DNA of 16,871 bases from CAYOHP01 sp964403795 [NCBI: uncultured bacterium] (GCA_964403795.1 CAYOHP010000140.1:1-16871), one strand, 5' to 3'. Numbered from the stretch's first letter, positions 1 through 8,198 are shown. Notes: generated from the letters alone by a model not told the origin. A program made the numbers and translations.

Positions 1-1042
1 CCGCCCCCCCCCGACGGTACCCGGCCGGATCCACCGGGACCGGGAGTCCCTGGCGGCGGAGGTGTTCGGGGATCACGACTTCCGGGTCGAGGAGCTGGGC
101 GTTCCCGGCCGCCCGCCGGTAGGCGGCGTCCAGGTCGGCCAGGGGCTGGGCGAGTCGCGGCTCTCGGACCGTGGCACGGTCGAAACCCACCTCGCTCACT
201 GCCACCAGGACCGCGGAGATCTGGGGGGCGATGCTCCCGCCCGAGAGCTGCAGGTGCAGGGCCTTGGAGAGGCGGGACCGGAGCTCGGCGTCCTGGATGT
301 CCATGATCATGTCGATCACGGCCGTCAGGGCTGCCAGGTTGGGGTCACCCAGGGGATCCTCGTTGGCGGCCTGGGGGAAGAGATAGAGCGTTCCCTCCAT
401 CACGTGGATCCGGCCGCGCTCCATGCCGGCGACCATCTGCTGGGGGCTGAGGCGGGCCTGGGTGGCGGCCGGCAGAGGGGTTCCCGATCCGTTGCCGGTG
501 CCGTTCCCGGTTCCGTTGCCCGTCCCGTTTCCGGTTCCGTTGCCGGTCCAGCCGCGATCGCCGGTACCCTGGCCGTTGCCGGTGTTCGGGTCGGTCGGAC
601 GCCAGCCCAGGTTGGGATCGCCGGTCCCGGTGCTGGCCGGAGCTCCCCCCAAGGCCGAGGTGATCTCGGCGATGTCGCGACGGGAGCTGTCCCGGGCCCG
701 CTCCATGGAACGGCGGAAGTCCGGGGACACATGGCGGTTGCCCGAGAGCCAGCTCTCGATCCGGGCCAGGTCCTGCTGGGCCCTCCGGAGTTCGGCTTCG
801 AGTTCCCCGCGGGGTCGGCCGGCGAAGCGATTCGGACCGGTCAGGGAAACGACCCCACCCGGATTGCCGACCGTGGTCGTGAGACCGGTCCCGGTTCCCG
901 GCACTGGCTGCGGCTGGGGGCGGAACTGGCTGGCCGAGGGGAGCTGGTCCCAGTTCAGGGGATCGGCCGGCTGGCTGGCTCCGGTGGTGGCCAGACCCAG
1001 GAGGAGGAGGGGAACGGCACGGGAAGGGGCGCGTCGGATCAC
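1..1042 (-). CDS. exported protein of unknown function, 3' end outside window
   Basis: Partial gene: 347 codons are visible and the frame is still open at the left edge. I do not recognise a family. The start is GTG (complement of 1040-1042), preceded by a GAAGGGAAG-like ribosome binding site. The N-terminus (MIRRAPSRAVPLLLLGLATTGAS) is a short basic stretch plus a hydrophobic core, so a signal peptide is likely. Residues of about 85-130 look helical and charged. A Gly/Asn/Thr-rich linker with five GNG[T/S] units follows. After it comes a mixed alpha/beta region (RIHVMEGTLYLFPQAANEDP, then MIMDIQDAELRSRL). It is the third gene of a minus-strand operon, 55 bp after its neighbour, and all three products look exported. 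A run of nine C at positions 4-12 lies in the coding region, so an indel there would change the frame at the edge. Confidence 0.75.
   Translation of the reverse strand, partial: MIRRAPSRAVPLLLLGLATTGASQPADPLNWDQLPSASQFRPQPQPVPGTGTGLTTTVGNPGGVVSLTGPNRFAGRPRGELEAELRRAQQDLARIESWLSGNRHVSPDFRRSMERARDSSRRDIAEITSALGGAPASTGTGDPNLGWRPTDPNTGNGQGTGDRGWTGNGTGNGTGNGTGNGTGNGSGTPLPAATQARLSPQQMVAGMERGRIHVMEGTLYLFPQAANEDPLGDPNLAALTAVIDMIMDIQDAELRSRLSKALHLQLSGGSIAPQISAVLVAVSEVGFDRATVREPRLAQPLADLDAAYRRAAGNAQLLDPEVVIPEHLRRQGLPVPVDPAGYRRGGA
485..544 (-). repeat. five tandem 12-bp units encoding GNG[T/S] linker
   Basis: Five imperfect 12-base units (minus-strand sense GGNAACGGNACN) lie in frame inside the left-edge gene and encode GNGT four times and GNGS once. 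Wobble positions differ between units, so the peptide is conserved better than the DNA. It reads as a flexible linker between two parts of an exported protein. The length is a multiple of three, so changes in copy number would keep the frame. Confidence 0.85.
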
Positions 1043-1097
1043 GGGTTCCGCTTCCCTTCTACCTGCTTCTTGCCGCCAAGTTGCATGCCGAGGCTCC

Positions 1098-1661
1098 TCA
1101 GAACTCGATCCCGGCCGCACCGGGATCGGTCCCGGACGGATACCTGAGGCCGGGGACCCCGAAGGGCTTGAACACGAAGCCTCCGCCCTCGGCGTACTCC
1201 CAGGCCTGGAGGTTCAGCTCCGGTCCCGCCACGGTCCCTAGCGGGGTCCCGCCCGGCACGGTGCGGGCCAGTCCGCCGTCCCGGATCGCCGGGTCGACGG
1301 CCAGGGGGGCGTAGCTGATGTAATAGGGTTTTCCGGAGGCCGAGCGGTGCCCGATGATGACGGCGTTCTCGGTCACCCGGTAGAGGATCCCGTCGGCCGA
1401 GTTGCGCACCGGCTTGCCGGAGAGCGGGTAGTTGCCCGTCCCCCGGATCTTCACGAGCTGCTGTGCCGGGTCCCAGGCCGCGGCGCTTCCATGCTCGGTA
1501 GGGGTGACCAGGATTCCGGAGGGGCGGTCGGCGGGGGCGCTGCGGGGATCCGGGGTGGTCTGCCCGAAGAAGGTGCCGTCTCCTCCGATGGGGGTCTGGG
1601 CCCGGGCCGGCGCCAGGACCAGCAGACCGAGGAGTGCCGCGAGGACGAGCGGACGGTTCAC
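1098..1661 (-). CDS. small exported protein of unknown function
   Basis: A 187-residue protein with a clear Sec signal peptide: MNRPLVLAALLGLLVLAPARA, probably cut before QTP. No family is recognised. The mature part is rich in Gly, Pro and Tyr with alternating hydrophobic residues (LVKIRGTGNYPLSG, VTENAVIIGHRSASGKPYYI, GGGFVFKPFGVPG), which suggests a small all-beta secreted domain. The GTG start overlaps the stop of the upstream gene in a GTGA arrangement (1658-1661), which usually means translational coupling. A longer stop-free frame extends upstream, but it runs through the neighbouring gene in another frame. The signal peptide and the coupled start decide for the short version. Confidence 0.8.
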   Translation of the reverse strand: MNRPLVLAALLGLLVLAPARAQTPIGGDGTFFGQTTPDPRSAPADRPSGILVTPTEHGSAAAWDPAQQLVKIRGTGNYPLSGKPVRNSADGILYRVTENAVIIGHRSASGKPYYISYAPLAVDPAIRDGGLARTVPGGTPLGTVAGPELNLQAWEYAEGGGFVFKPFGVPGLRYPSGTDPGAAGIEF

Positions 1662-2662
1662 GGGTTCCTCCTGGCATCGAGGGTCAGGCCGCTGTTCCAG
1701 ACATCGCCGGGATAGGCCTGGTAGAGGTCGTAGGTGAGCACCCTGGTCTCGCCGTTGGGATCGGTGGGAGCCTCCGAGAGGTCCCCGCCCCGGAAGTGGA
1801 ACCCGCCGGCGTTCTGCAGCTCGAACAGGTCCCGCTCGGCCCGGGTCATCGGCTCGGAGAGCTTGGCCACCAGCCGACGGTTCCAGGCGGCCACGGCAGG
1901 CGGCATGGCCCGGGCCGAGCCTCCGGTCGCCGGGGGGGGAGGGGGCGCCCCGCCGGGGGCAGCGGCGGCCGCCCGCTCCAGACCCTCGAGGCCTTCCCGG
2001 AGCACGTTGGGCTCGAAGCGGACAGGCTCGAGACGTCCCTCCACGTCCCGGACCCCGAGACCCTGGACGGCCGAACCGGAGCGGACCAGGCCCTCGAGCT
2101 CCCGGATCTCCCCGGCCATGGCGGCCAGGAACTCGCGCTGGTAGCGGTCGATGGCCGACCGGTCGCCCAGCGACTCGGCTCGCCGCATCTCCTCGGCGAT
2201 CCTGGCGATCCGGTCCAGGGTTCCGGACGAAGGGGCGTAGATCTGGGGCGGGTTCTCGAAGGCCCCGTCGTCGGTGACCTTGTACCCGGTGGGGATGATG
2301 GTCCCGCCCGTTCCCCTCGGGCTCAAGGCCACCTGGGGGAAATCCGGATCGAACCAGGGGCTCTTGTCCTCGCTCTTCAGGGCGCCCTGGAGGCGCTCCA
2401 CGTCGGTAGTGAGCAGGATCAGGGCCTTCTGGAACACGACGAAGGCGCCGGCCCGGGAGCGCGGATCCCGGGAGGCCCGACCGTAGCCGGGGAAGTCCTC
2501 GCCGTAGGCCCTGGCGAAGGCGTTCTGGAGGGCGGCCTCGTCCCGCTGGTTCGAGCTGTCCCTGCCCACGCCTCGGGGGTCGAGCTGGACCAGCTCGCCG
2601 GCCCGGAGTGCCGGCACCGCCAGGGCCAGGAGCAGCAGCGAAGCGCGACCGACCAGGGGCAA
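1658..2662 (-). CDS. exported protein of unknown function, first gene of operon
   Basis: I place the start at TTG (complement of 2660-2662). This gives a compact signal peptide (MPLVGRASLLLLALAVPALRAG) and leaves a GAGAGGATGGG ribosome-binding stretch upstream. An in-frame ATG at 2719 would add 19 charged, Gly/Pro-rich residues and has no clear ribosome binding site, but it cannot be excluded. The mature protein (about 310 residues) has a helical, charged first half (RDEAALQNAFARAYGEDFPG; VVFQKALILLTTDVERLQGALK) and a helix around RIARIAEEMRRAESLGDR. A Pro/Ala linker with five consecutive Pro follows, then a C-terminal region ending in YDLYQAYPGDVWNSGLTLD. No known family is recognised. The last four bases overlap the next gene, and both are read from the promoter at 2747-2774. 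Confidence 0.75.
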   Translation of the reverse strand: MPLVGRASLLLLALAVPALRAGELVQLDPRGVGRDSSNQRDEAALQNAFARAYGEDFPGYGRASRDPRSRAGAFVVFQKALILLTTDVERLQGALKSEDKSPWFDPDFPQVALSPRGTGGTIIPTGYKVTDDGAFENPPQIYAPSSGTLDRIARIAEEMRRAESLGDRSAIDRYQREFLAAMAGEIRELEGLVRSGSAVQGLGVRDVEGRLEPVRFEPNVLREGLEGLERAAAAAPGGAPPPPPATGGSARAMPPAVAAWNRRLVAKLSEPMTRAERDLFELQNAGGFHFRGGDLSEAPTDPNGETRVLTYDLYQAYPGDVWNSGLTLDARRNP

Positions 2663-2746
2663 GGGGTTCCCATCCTCTCGGCCCGGACTGCCGGGCCCGG
2701 CCCTTCCCTCGATCCGCATCGTGGCAGACCACGGGAGCCAAGACCA

Positions 2747-2774
2747 ATGGTAGGCGCAGGGCAGGGAGTGTCAA
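2747..2774 (-). promoter_or_regulatory. sigma-70-type promoter for the minus-strand operon
   Basis: On the minus strand TTGACA (2769-2774) is followed after 16 bases by TACCAT (2747-2752). The -35 is a full consensus match and the -10 matches four of six positions. The predicted RNA start is near 2740, about 78 bases before the TTG start and 20 bases before the alternative ATG of the first gene. It lies in the divergent gap 2720-2810, where one would expect it. Confidence 0.5.
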
Positions 2775-2810
2775 TCCTGGCATGGGCCGGGGTACGATGG
2801 CCGGGTCCCG

Positions 2811-3518
2811 ATGGATCGAGCACTCCGTCACTGCTGCCGGCTCGCCCTGGTCCTGGGCGTGGTCTCGGGTTTCGCCTCGCTCGGCTGCGGGTCCTCGTCC
2901 TCCGGCACCCTGCGGGAGCCGGGGGAGCCGGTGGGAGGGGCCGCCGAGATCGCCTCGGCCGAGACCCGCCTGAAGCTCTCGTTCCGGATCGAGGTCGATC
3001 CCCTGGCCACCGAGTACGGTCCGGACCTGCTCCGGGTCTTCGCCACGGTGGCCAGCGACGGACCCGCCGACGTGTTCCCTCCGGCTCCGCCCTTCCTCCG
3101 CCTCAAGGTCTTCGAGGAAGGGGGGGACGAGCTCCTGGCCCTTCCGAACTTCATGCGCCCGCGGCCCGAAGGGCTCTTCCCGGTGAGCCTGGAGGCCGGG
3201 GAGAGGGTGGAGGTCGGACCCATGCCTTCGGCCTGGTTCGACCTGGATCCGCGCCAGATCGGGCCCGACCGGAGTTACCGGTTCGAGGCCGAGTACCGAC
3301 CCGGGCCCGAGGGTGCGGTGATCCGCGAGACCCTGGTCGCCAAGCCCCTCGAAGGTCGTTCCCTGTGGATCCCCGATCCCATCGGCCCGACCGATCCGAC
3401 CCGTCCCGGTGCCCGGGTCCCGGCGCCGCTCAGGGTTCTCGATACCCGGGGACGCATGCGCCGGTACCTCGAGTGGAGTCCCGACGTCGGCTACATGCTG
3501 GCTCCCACCGGCTCCTGA
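2811..3518 (+). CDS. probable lipoprotein, unknown function, paired with Ser/Thr kinase
   Basis: A 235-residue protein. The N-terminus has basic residues, a hydrophobic core and then FASLGC followed by a Ser/Gly stretch, so it is probably a lipoprotein anchored at Cys26. The lipobox is atypical, with Ser rather than Leu at -3. The body has beta-rich character (RLKLSFRIEVDPL, LRVFATVASDGPADVF, YRFEAEYRPGPEGAVIRETLV), resembling an immunoglobulin-like or other beta-sandwich periplasmic domain. That is a fold guess, not a family assignment. No strong ribosome binding site precedes the ATG; a TACGAT sequence at 2793-2798 could be a -10 giving a very short leader. The stop is 16 bp before the kinase start, so the two are probably co-transcribed and the lipoprotein may be a partner of the kinase's outer domain. 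Confidence 0.8.
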   Translation: MDRALRHCCRLALVLGVVSGFASLGCGSSSSGTLREPGEPVGGAAEIASAETRLKLSFRIEVDPLATEYGPDLLRVFATVASDGPADVFPPAPPFLRLKVFEEGGDELLALPNFMRPRPEGLFPVSLEAGERVEVGPMPSAWFDLDPRQIGPDRSYRFEAEYRPGPEGAVIRETLVAKPLEGRSLWIPDPIGPTDPTRPGARVPAPLRVLDTRGRMRRYLEWSPDVGYMLAPTGS

Positions 3519-3534
3519 CCCCCGCCCGCGAGCG

Positions 3535-5757
3535 ATGACCGGACTCCCTCCCGAGCTCTGCGAGCGCTATCGCGTCCTGGCCACCCTGGGCCGAGGGACC
3601 TTCGGCATCGTCTTCCGGGTCCAGCGGGTCCGGGACGGAGCGGAGCGGGCCCTCAAGTGGATGGAGGTCGGCGATGCCCGCCGCTGGGAGCGAGAGCTCG
3701 AGGTGGCCCTCGGACTGTCCCATCCGGCCCTGATCCGCTGTGACGATGCCGGGGTCCGGGACCAGGGAGCCTTCCTGGTGATGGAGCTGGCGACCTCCAC
3801 CCTCCGTCAGGTCCTCTTCGCTCCGGGCAAGGGAGAGCTGGTCTGGACCGCGCTCCTCCGGGTGGGCGAAGGCCTTGCCGCCCTCCACGAGGCCGGCGTG
3901 GTCCATCGCGACCTGAAGCCGGAGAACGTCCTCCTCACTCCCGAGGGCGCCAAACTCACGGACTTCGGCCTGGCCCGGTGGCTGGGTCGGGAAGACCTGA
4001 CCCGCACCGGGCTGGTCCAGGGAACGCCCGCCTACATGGCGCCCGAGCAGGCGAGGGGAGAGCGGGTCGGACCTCCCGCCGACCTCTACGCGTGGGGGAT
4101 CATGGTCGCCGAGGCCATCGAGGGAACCCCCCGTCATGCCGGGAGCGACCCCGGCGAGGTCCTGGTCCGGCGGGCGAGAGCCGCAGCCGAGCCGCTCTCG
4201 CCGGCAGCCGTCGCCCGGACCGATCGCCGCCTGGTCTCCCTGGTCGAGACCATGCTGCGGCCCGATCCGGACGAACGCCCGGCGAGCGCCCGGGAGGTGC
4301 TGGACCATCTCGCGGAGCTCGGACCCGCGGCCTTGCGTCCCTCGAAGGCCGCCTCGGGCGCCTTCCAGGCTCCCGACCGAACCGTGGCCGGTCGGCCGGG
4401 CGAGGCTCTGCCCTCCACCCTGCCGCGGGCGAAGACGGCCCGGGCCCGGTCGCTCCGGCATCCCGTCGGGCGGGGCGCGGCCGGGATCCTGGCGGTCCTG
4501 GCCCTGGCGGGTGGACTGGCGGCTGCGAATCGATGGCGCTGGTCGAGCCCTGGGGGCAACCCGGAACCCGGGCCCGGTCGGGGTCCGTCCCGGAGCGGGG
4601 AACCCGGGGCGTCGGAGCCGGCAGCCGGGGATCCGGCCGCCCTCCTCCGGCAGCAGCTCGATCGCTTGCCCTGGCTCCTGGTGACGCCGCTCGGGAGGGT
4701 GGTCGAACAGGACGACCGGGGCCCGGGACCGGGCGAGGAACGGCTGCTGGATGCAGGATGGCGACGTTTCGATCTGGTCCTGGGGGCGGTCCCGGATCTC
4801 GTGGCGGTCTACCGGAAGCGGGTCCGGGGCGAGCCGGAAGCACCGTTCGAGATCGAGGCCCTGGAGCGGTTCGATGCCGAGCTAGAGGCCTCCGGGCTGC
4901 CGCCGTACGCGGCCGCCCTCCGGGACCTGCCGCCGACGGCTCCCACGATCCGGTCCGAGGGCAGCTCCGAGGGACTCTTTCGGCTCTCGGACGATGGCAT
5001 GCGTCACCCGGAGACCCTGGGCTGGGCCGGGATCGCCCTGCAGGAACTCTCGGCCGCATCCCGCCACCAGGAGAAGCTGCTGAAAGGCCTCGAGGACCAG
5101 GAGGTCCGCAAGGACCTGGATTCCGGGATGCAGGCGCTCGGACGCTTGGAGCTGCGAGGACTCTTCATGTTCGAGAGCGCGGTCGGTTCCAGCCGTAGCC
5201 GCCCCAAGCTCTTCTCGCTCCTGGGTCCGGCCCTGGAGGCGACCCGGAGGGGGCTCGCCGCGTTGGGTCGGGCCCTGCGGGCCGGCGAGCCCGGCGGCGA
5301 GGTGGTCGCATGCCTCTACCTGCGGGCCCAGGGAGGTTCCCGGATCCAGTTCCTGGGGCCGCTCGCCACCGAGATCCCGGCCGATCTGCTCGGCGGTCGG
5401 GTCGAGACCCCGATCGGCTGGCTGGCGGAGGCTGCGATCCGGAGGGGCCAGCGCTACGGCCTCTCCCATCTGGGCGGTCTCACGGAACTCCGGAGGCTCG
5501 CCCACGAGGAGCGTCGCCGGGCCCTGGAGAGGGCGATGGAGGAACCCTCTCCAGGTGTCTGGGGTGCCTATCGCGTGGTGCTGGCGGCGGAGGACCTGGT
5601 CGAGAGCTTCACCCTCGACGTCGCCTCGGATCCCGAGGCGTTGGCCAGGGTCCGGGCGCGCCTGGCTCTGGTCGAGGCCAGGCTCGGCGAAGGGGGTCGG
5701 ATCCGCAGGGCGCGGATCGAGGCTACCCTCGGCCGCGGTCTGGCCGCGATTCGCTGA
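3535..5757 (+). CDS. membrane-anchored Hanks-type Ser/Thr protein kinase
   Basis: A 740-residue eukaryotic-type Ser/Thr kinase that phosphorylates protein Ser/Thr using ATP. All main catalytic elements are visible: glycine-rich loop LGRGTFGIVF (residues 18-27), ATP lysine K41 in ALKWM, catalytic loop HRDLKPEN (124-131) with D126, DFG (143-145), an activation segment ending in APE (169-171), and PADLYAWGI of subdomain IX. It should therefore be active. A juxtamembrane linker (about 270-310) leads to a single helix GAAGILAVLALAGGLAAA (about 312-330). A Pro/Gly stalk and a domain of nearly 400 residues on the outer face follow; I do not recognise this domain as PASTA, WD40 or TPR. The ATG at 3535 starts just before the kinase fold. 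The longer upstream extension would overlap the lipoprotein gene and is unlikely. It is the second gene of a two-gene unit and converges on the peptidase gene 7 bp away. Confidence 0.93.
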   Translation: MTGLPPELCERYRVLATLGRGTFGIVFRVQRVRDGAERALKWMEVGDARRWERELEVALGLSHPALIRCDDAGVRDQGAFLVMELATSTLRQVLFAPGKGELVWTALLRVGEGLAALHEAGVVHRDLKPENVLLTPEGAKLTDFGLARWLGREDLTRTGLVQGTPAYMAPEQARGERVGPPADLYAWGIMVAEAIEGTPRHAGSDPGEVLVRRARAAAEPLSPAAVARTDRRLVSLVETMLRPDPDERPASAREVLDHLAELGPAALRPSKAASGAFQAPDRTVAGRPGEALPSTLPRAKTARARSLRHPVGRGAAGILAVLALAGGLAAANRWRWSSPGGNPEPGPGRGPSRSGEPGASEPAAGDPAALLRQQLDRLPWLLVTPLGRVVEQDDRGPGPGEERLLDAGWRRFDLVLGAVPDLVAVYRKRVRGEPEAPFEIEALERFDAELEASGLPPYAAALRDLPPTAPTIRSEGSSEGLFRLSDDGMRHPETLGWAGIALQELSAASRHQEKLLKGLEDQEVRKDLDSGMQALGRLELRGLFMFESAVGSSRSRPKLFSLLGPALEATRRGLAALGRALRAGEPGGEVVACLYLRAQGGSRIQFLGPLATEIPADLLGGRVETPIGWLAEAAIRRGQRYGLSHLGGLTELRRLAHEERRRALERAMEEPSPGVWGAYRVVLAAEDLVESFTLDVASDPEALARVRARLALVEARLGEGGRIRRARIEATLGRGLAAIR

Positions 5758-5764
5758 GCCTTGC

Positions 5765-6640
5765 CTACAGCGATTCGCCCACCCCGTACCGGGTGGTGGC
5801 CGCCTGGTACAGCGGCCCGGCCTCGACCTGGAACTCGGTGAGCCGCCGGATGCGACGGTCCTCGTCGGGATGGGTCGAGAGCCACTCGGGTCCCCCGCCT
5901 CCGCCCGAGGCGGCCTTCATCCGTTCCCAGACCCTCGGCCCCTCGGCCGGGTCGTAGCCGGCCCGGGCCATGAGCGAGAGGCCGAGGCGGTCGGCCTCGT
6001 TCTCGTTCACCCGGCTGTTGGGGAGCACCACCCCGACCTCGGCGCCCAAGCCGACTGCCGCCAGGAGCGCAGTGCGGGTCGTCGGATCGAGCTTCCCCGA
6101 CTTGTCGAGGGCGAGCTCCGAGAGGGCCGTGACCGCTGCCACCCCGAGCTGGGCGGTGACCCGCTCGTTGCCATGGGAGAGCAGGGCGTGGGCGATCTCG
6201 TGCCCCATGACCGCGGCGACTCCGGCCTCGGTGGCGCAGACCGGGAGGATCCCGGTGTAGAAGCCGATCTTGCCGCCGGGCATGCAGTAGGCGTTCACGG
6301 TAGCGTCATCCTCGAAGAGGGTCGCTTCCCATGCGAACCCTTTCTGGTACTCGGCGTAGTGGCGCTTGGCCTCCGCCACCAGCCGGTCGGCCACCCGCTT
6401 CACGAGCTCGGCCTGCTTCCCGGTGGCGACGATCTTCTTGGTGGTGCGCTGCTCCTGGTAGGCGGCCGCCGACTGCGAAGCCAGCAGCGCCTCGGGGAGC
6501 AACGCCACCTGGGTCCGTCCCAGGGCATTGCGGCTGGTGCAGCCGGTCGTCACCTGGGAGGCCCCCGCCGCCACCAGGCCCGCGGCCAGCCATGCCCCGA
6601 CTCCCCGTACCCCGCGACTCTTCCCGGTTCGCCTCGCCAT
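5765..6640 (-). CDS. M48-family zinc metallopeptidase, lipoprotein
   Basis: A 291-residue envelope peptidase of the M48 family (Oma1/BepA/LoiP-like), which typically degrades misfolded or misassembled outer-membrane proteins. The zinc site is complete: HEIAH at residues 147-151 and the third ligand in ENEAD (E213, ExxAD pattern). The N-terminus has basic residues, a hydrophobic core and VTTGC, so it is likely lipidated at Cys34; the lipobox is acceptable but not ideal. The ATG at 6640 is chosen because GAGGA lies six bases upstream and it begins the signal peptide. A start at 6688 would add 16 basic residues. The C-terminal WLSTHPDEDRRIRRL is the usual 'SxHP' motif of these peptidases. No TPR domain follows, unlike BepA. 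It is a single gene, convergent with the kinase and divergent from the phosphodiesterase. Confidence 0.93.
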   Translation of the reverse strand: MARRTGKSRGVRGVGAWLAAGLVAAGASQVTTGCTSRNALGRTQVALLPEALLASQSAAAYQEQRTTKKIVATGKQAELVKRVADRLVAEAKRHYAEYQKGFAWEATLFEDDATVNAYCMPGGKIGFYTGILPVCATEAGVAAVMGHEIAHALLSHGNERVTAQLGVAAVTALSELALDKSGKLDPTTRTALLAAVGLGAEVGVVLPNSRVNENEADRLGLSLMARAGYDPAEGPRVWERMKAASGGGGGPEWLSTHPDEDRRIRRLTEFQVEAGPLYQAATTRYGVGESL

Positions 6641-6747
6641 GGCCGTCCTCGCTCCCGCCCCGGCCCGGAACCTCCGGGTCCGATCCAAGGTAGCGGACCG
6701 GGAAGGCTCCGGCTACGTCCGTGTACCCTCGCCCGGGAGGCCGTTGA

Positions 6748-7590
6748 ATGTCGCGCTTCGCATCGCTCGCCGCCGCCCTCGCCCTGGTGCTTTCCGTCCC
6801 GGTCCTGGCGGCTCCTCCTCTGGTGATCGCCCACCGGGGCCGGGGCGTGGACCAGGCGACCAATCCCTACCCGGAGAACACCCTGCCGGCCTTCGAGGCG
6901 GGCCTCGACGAGGGCGCCGACATCCTGGAACTCGACGTGCAGTTGGACCGGGACGGCCTCGCCATCCTCTGGCACGACGCCGACGTCGAGCTCCAGGGCC
7001 GTCGCCTTCGCATCGAGGAGGTGTCGCACCGCGAGCTCCCGGTCCGGCGCGGACCGACCGGGATCGAGGCCAGGGTGCCCACACTCCTCGAGGTGGTGCA
7101 GCTGGCGAAGCGGCGCATGCCTGCCGGTCCGCAGGACCCCAAACCGCTCGACATCGAACTCAAGGTCCACCGCCCCGACGAGGGGCCGCCCCTGGTCGCG
7201 GAGGTGGCGCGCCTGCTCCGGCACGAGGCCATGGTCGACCGGGTGATCCTGAAGAGCTTCGACGAGGCCACCGTGGTGGCCCTGGAGGAGGCGCTCCCCG
7301 GAGTCGAGACGGGCTTCCTGGCGCGCACTCCGCACGAGGTCTGGACGGTGGTCGAGCGCCGCAACCGGACCGGGCCGGGGCGCATCGAGTGGGCCATGCC
7401 CGGCCGCGGCTTCGATCCCACCCGGCTCACCCACAAGGGTCTCGTGTCCCTGGCCCACGCAGACGGCCTGCGGGTGGCGGTCTGGACCGTGAACCCCCGC
7501 TGGCAGATGTGGATGCTCCTGGCCGCCGGGGTGGACGGCATCATCACCGACCGTCCCGCCCTGGCCCGTGCCCTGGTCGGCCCGAGGTAG
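6748..7590 (+). CDS. secreted glycerophosphodiester phosphodiesterase (GDPD family)
   Basis: A 280-residue enzyme of the GDPD family, hydrolysing glycerophosphodiesters such as glycerophosphocholine to glycerol-3-phosphate and an alcohol. It supplies phosphate and lipid head-group carbon. Family residues are visible: H29-R-G in VIAHRG, E43-N in PENT, the metal-binding pair E61 and D63 in ILELDVQLD, catalytic H76 in LWHDADV, IELK near residue 135, and the C-terminal WTVNPRWQMWMLLAAGVDGIITDRP signature (the WTVN and IITDRP parts are typical). The first 21 residues form a Sec signal peptide (LAAALALVLSVPVLA), so it acts in the periplasm or outside, like GlpQ rather than cytoplasmic UgpQ. The ATG follows GGGAGG at a spacing of seven. 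It appears monocistronic and ends 14 bp before the convergent pseudopilin gene. Confidence 0.95.
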   Translation: MSRFASLAAALALVLSVPVLAAPPLVIAHRGRGVDQATNPYPENTLPAFEAGLDEGADILELDVQLDRDGLAILWHDADVELQGRRLRIEEVSHRELPVRRGPTGIEARVPTLLEVVQLAKRRMPAGPQDPKPLDIELKVHRPDEGPPLVAEVARLLRHEAMVDRVILKSFDEATVVALEEALPGVETGFLARTPHEVWTVVERRNRTGPGRIEWAMPGRGFDPTRLTHKGLVSLAHADGLRVAVWTVNPRWQMWMLLAAGVDGIITDRPALARALVGPR

Positions 7591-7604
7591 GACCCGGTCG
7601 GCGG

Positions 7605-8198
7605 TCAGCCCTCCGGCCGGGCTCCCCGGTGGTGCGGTGCCAGGCGCCACGGGCTCCGGCCCGAGGCACCCCAGGCAGGCGAGAGCCGGAGCACCGAAGC
7701 CGCCCCGGGGCCTTCCCGCTGCCCCTTGAGCTCGACCTCGAGCCGGGGCGGGTCCTCCTCGCTCCACCGGAACCGGGCCGCTGCCAGCCCTTCGGCCGCG
7801 ATCGGCTTCCCGTCCCGGAGCAGGCGTCGGCCGGCACCGTCGAAGCGGTACTCGACGGGGCGGAAGCGCAGCGCGGTGGGGTCGTTCCCCAGGTAGGAGC
7901 GATAGAGGGGAAGGCGGATCGCCTCGCGCCAGACCCCCGGGGACCGTTCCCCGGCAGGGAGCACGTCCCCGGGCAATGCCCGTTCCAGGTCGTTGGCCAG
8001 GGTGGTGTGGAGCACGAGGGTCGCCCGCAGCAGATCGGCGACCTCCTCGACCTGTTCCCCCTGGCGGGCGGCGGCGCTCCACAGATCGACCGCCAGGCTG
8101 CCGAGCAGGCAAGCCAGGGCGAGTCCGAAACAGAGCTCGACCAGGGTCAAGCCGCCTCGCCGGGCGCGGGTCCCGGGGCTCCGACCGGAGCGACTCAT
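7605..8198 (-). CDS. GspJ/PilW-like minor pseudopilin
   Basis: A 197-residue protein with a class III (prepilin) signal: a basic leader ending in RRGG, then LTLVELCFGLALACLLGSLAV. The prepilin peptidase would cut after G16, leaving L17 as residue 1 and Glu21 as the essential Glu5. The first mature residue is Leu instead of the usual Phe. The rest (WSAAARQGEQVEEVADLLRA, then a beta-rich part containing YRFDGAGRRLLRDGKPIAAEGLAAARFRW) is like GspJ or PilW, where a similar strand-turn pattern is common. The start ATG overlaps the previous stop (ATGA, 8195-8198). It is the last gene of the four-gene operon. Whether it serves a type IV pilus or a type II secretion system cannot be decided from this protein alone. 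Confidence 0.85.
   Translation of the reverse strand: MSRSGRSPGTRARRGGLTLVELCFGLALACLLGSLAVDLWSAAARQGEQVEEVADLLRATLVLHTTLANDLERALPGDVLPAGERSPGVWREAIRLPLYRSYLGNDPTALRFRPVEYRFDGAGRRLLRDGKPIAAEGLAAARFRWSEEDPPRLEVELKGQREGPGAASVLRLSPAWGASGRSPWRLAPHHRGARPEG

Noticed and set aside
4-12. Run of nine C at the left edge as a phase-variable tract
   Set aside because: It lies in the coding region of the truncated gene, but with no downstream sequence the effect on the frame cannot be judged, and single-base errors are common in such runs.
62-1241. Two long plus-strand open frames opposite the left-edge gene
   Set aside because: Their proteins are rich in Gly/Arg/Pro with no signal or domain. The minus-strand GTG frame has a ribosome binding site, a signal peptide and a structured linker, so the plus-strand frames are high-GC shadows.
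1634-3538. A 634-codon plus-strand open frame
   Set aside because: It covers two minus-strand genes and the lipoprotein gene in another frame, and its composition is antisense-like low complexity. It is a shadow of real genes.
6641-6747. Divergent promoters between the peptidase and phosphodiesterase genes
   Set aside because: TACCTT (minus) and TACCCT (plus) could be -10 elements, but the best -35 for the minus strand matches only three of six bases and I saw none for the plus strand. Not strong enough to list.
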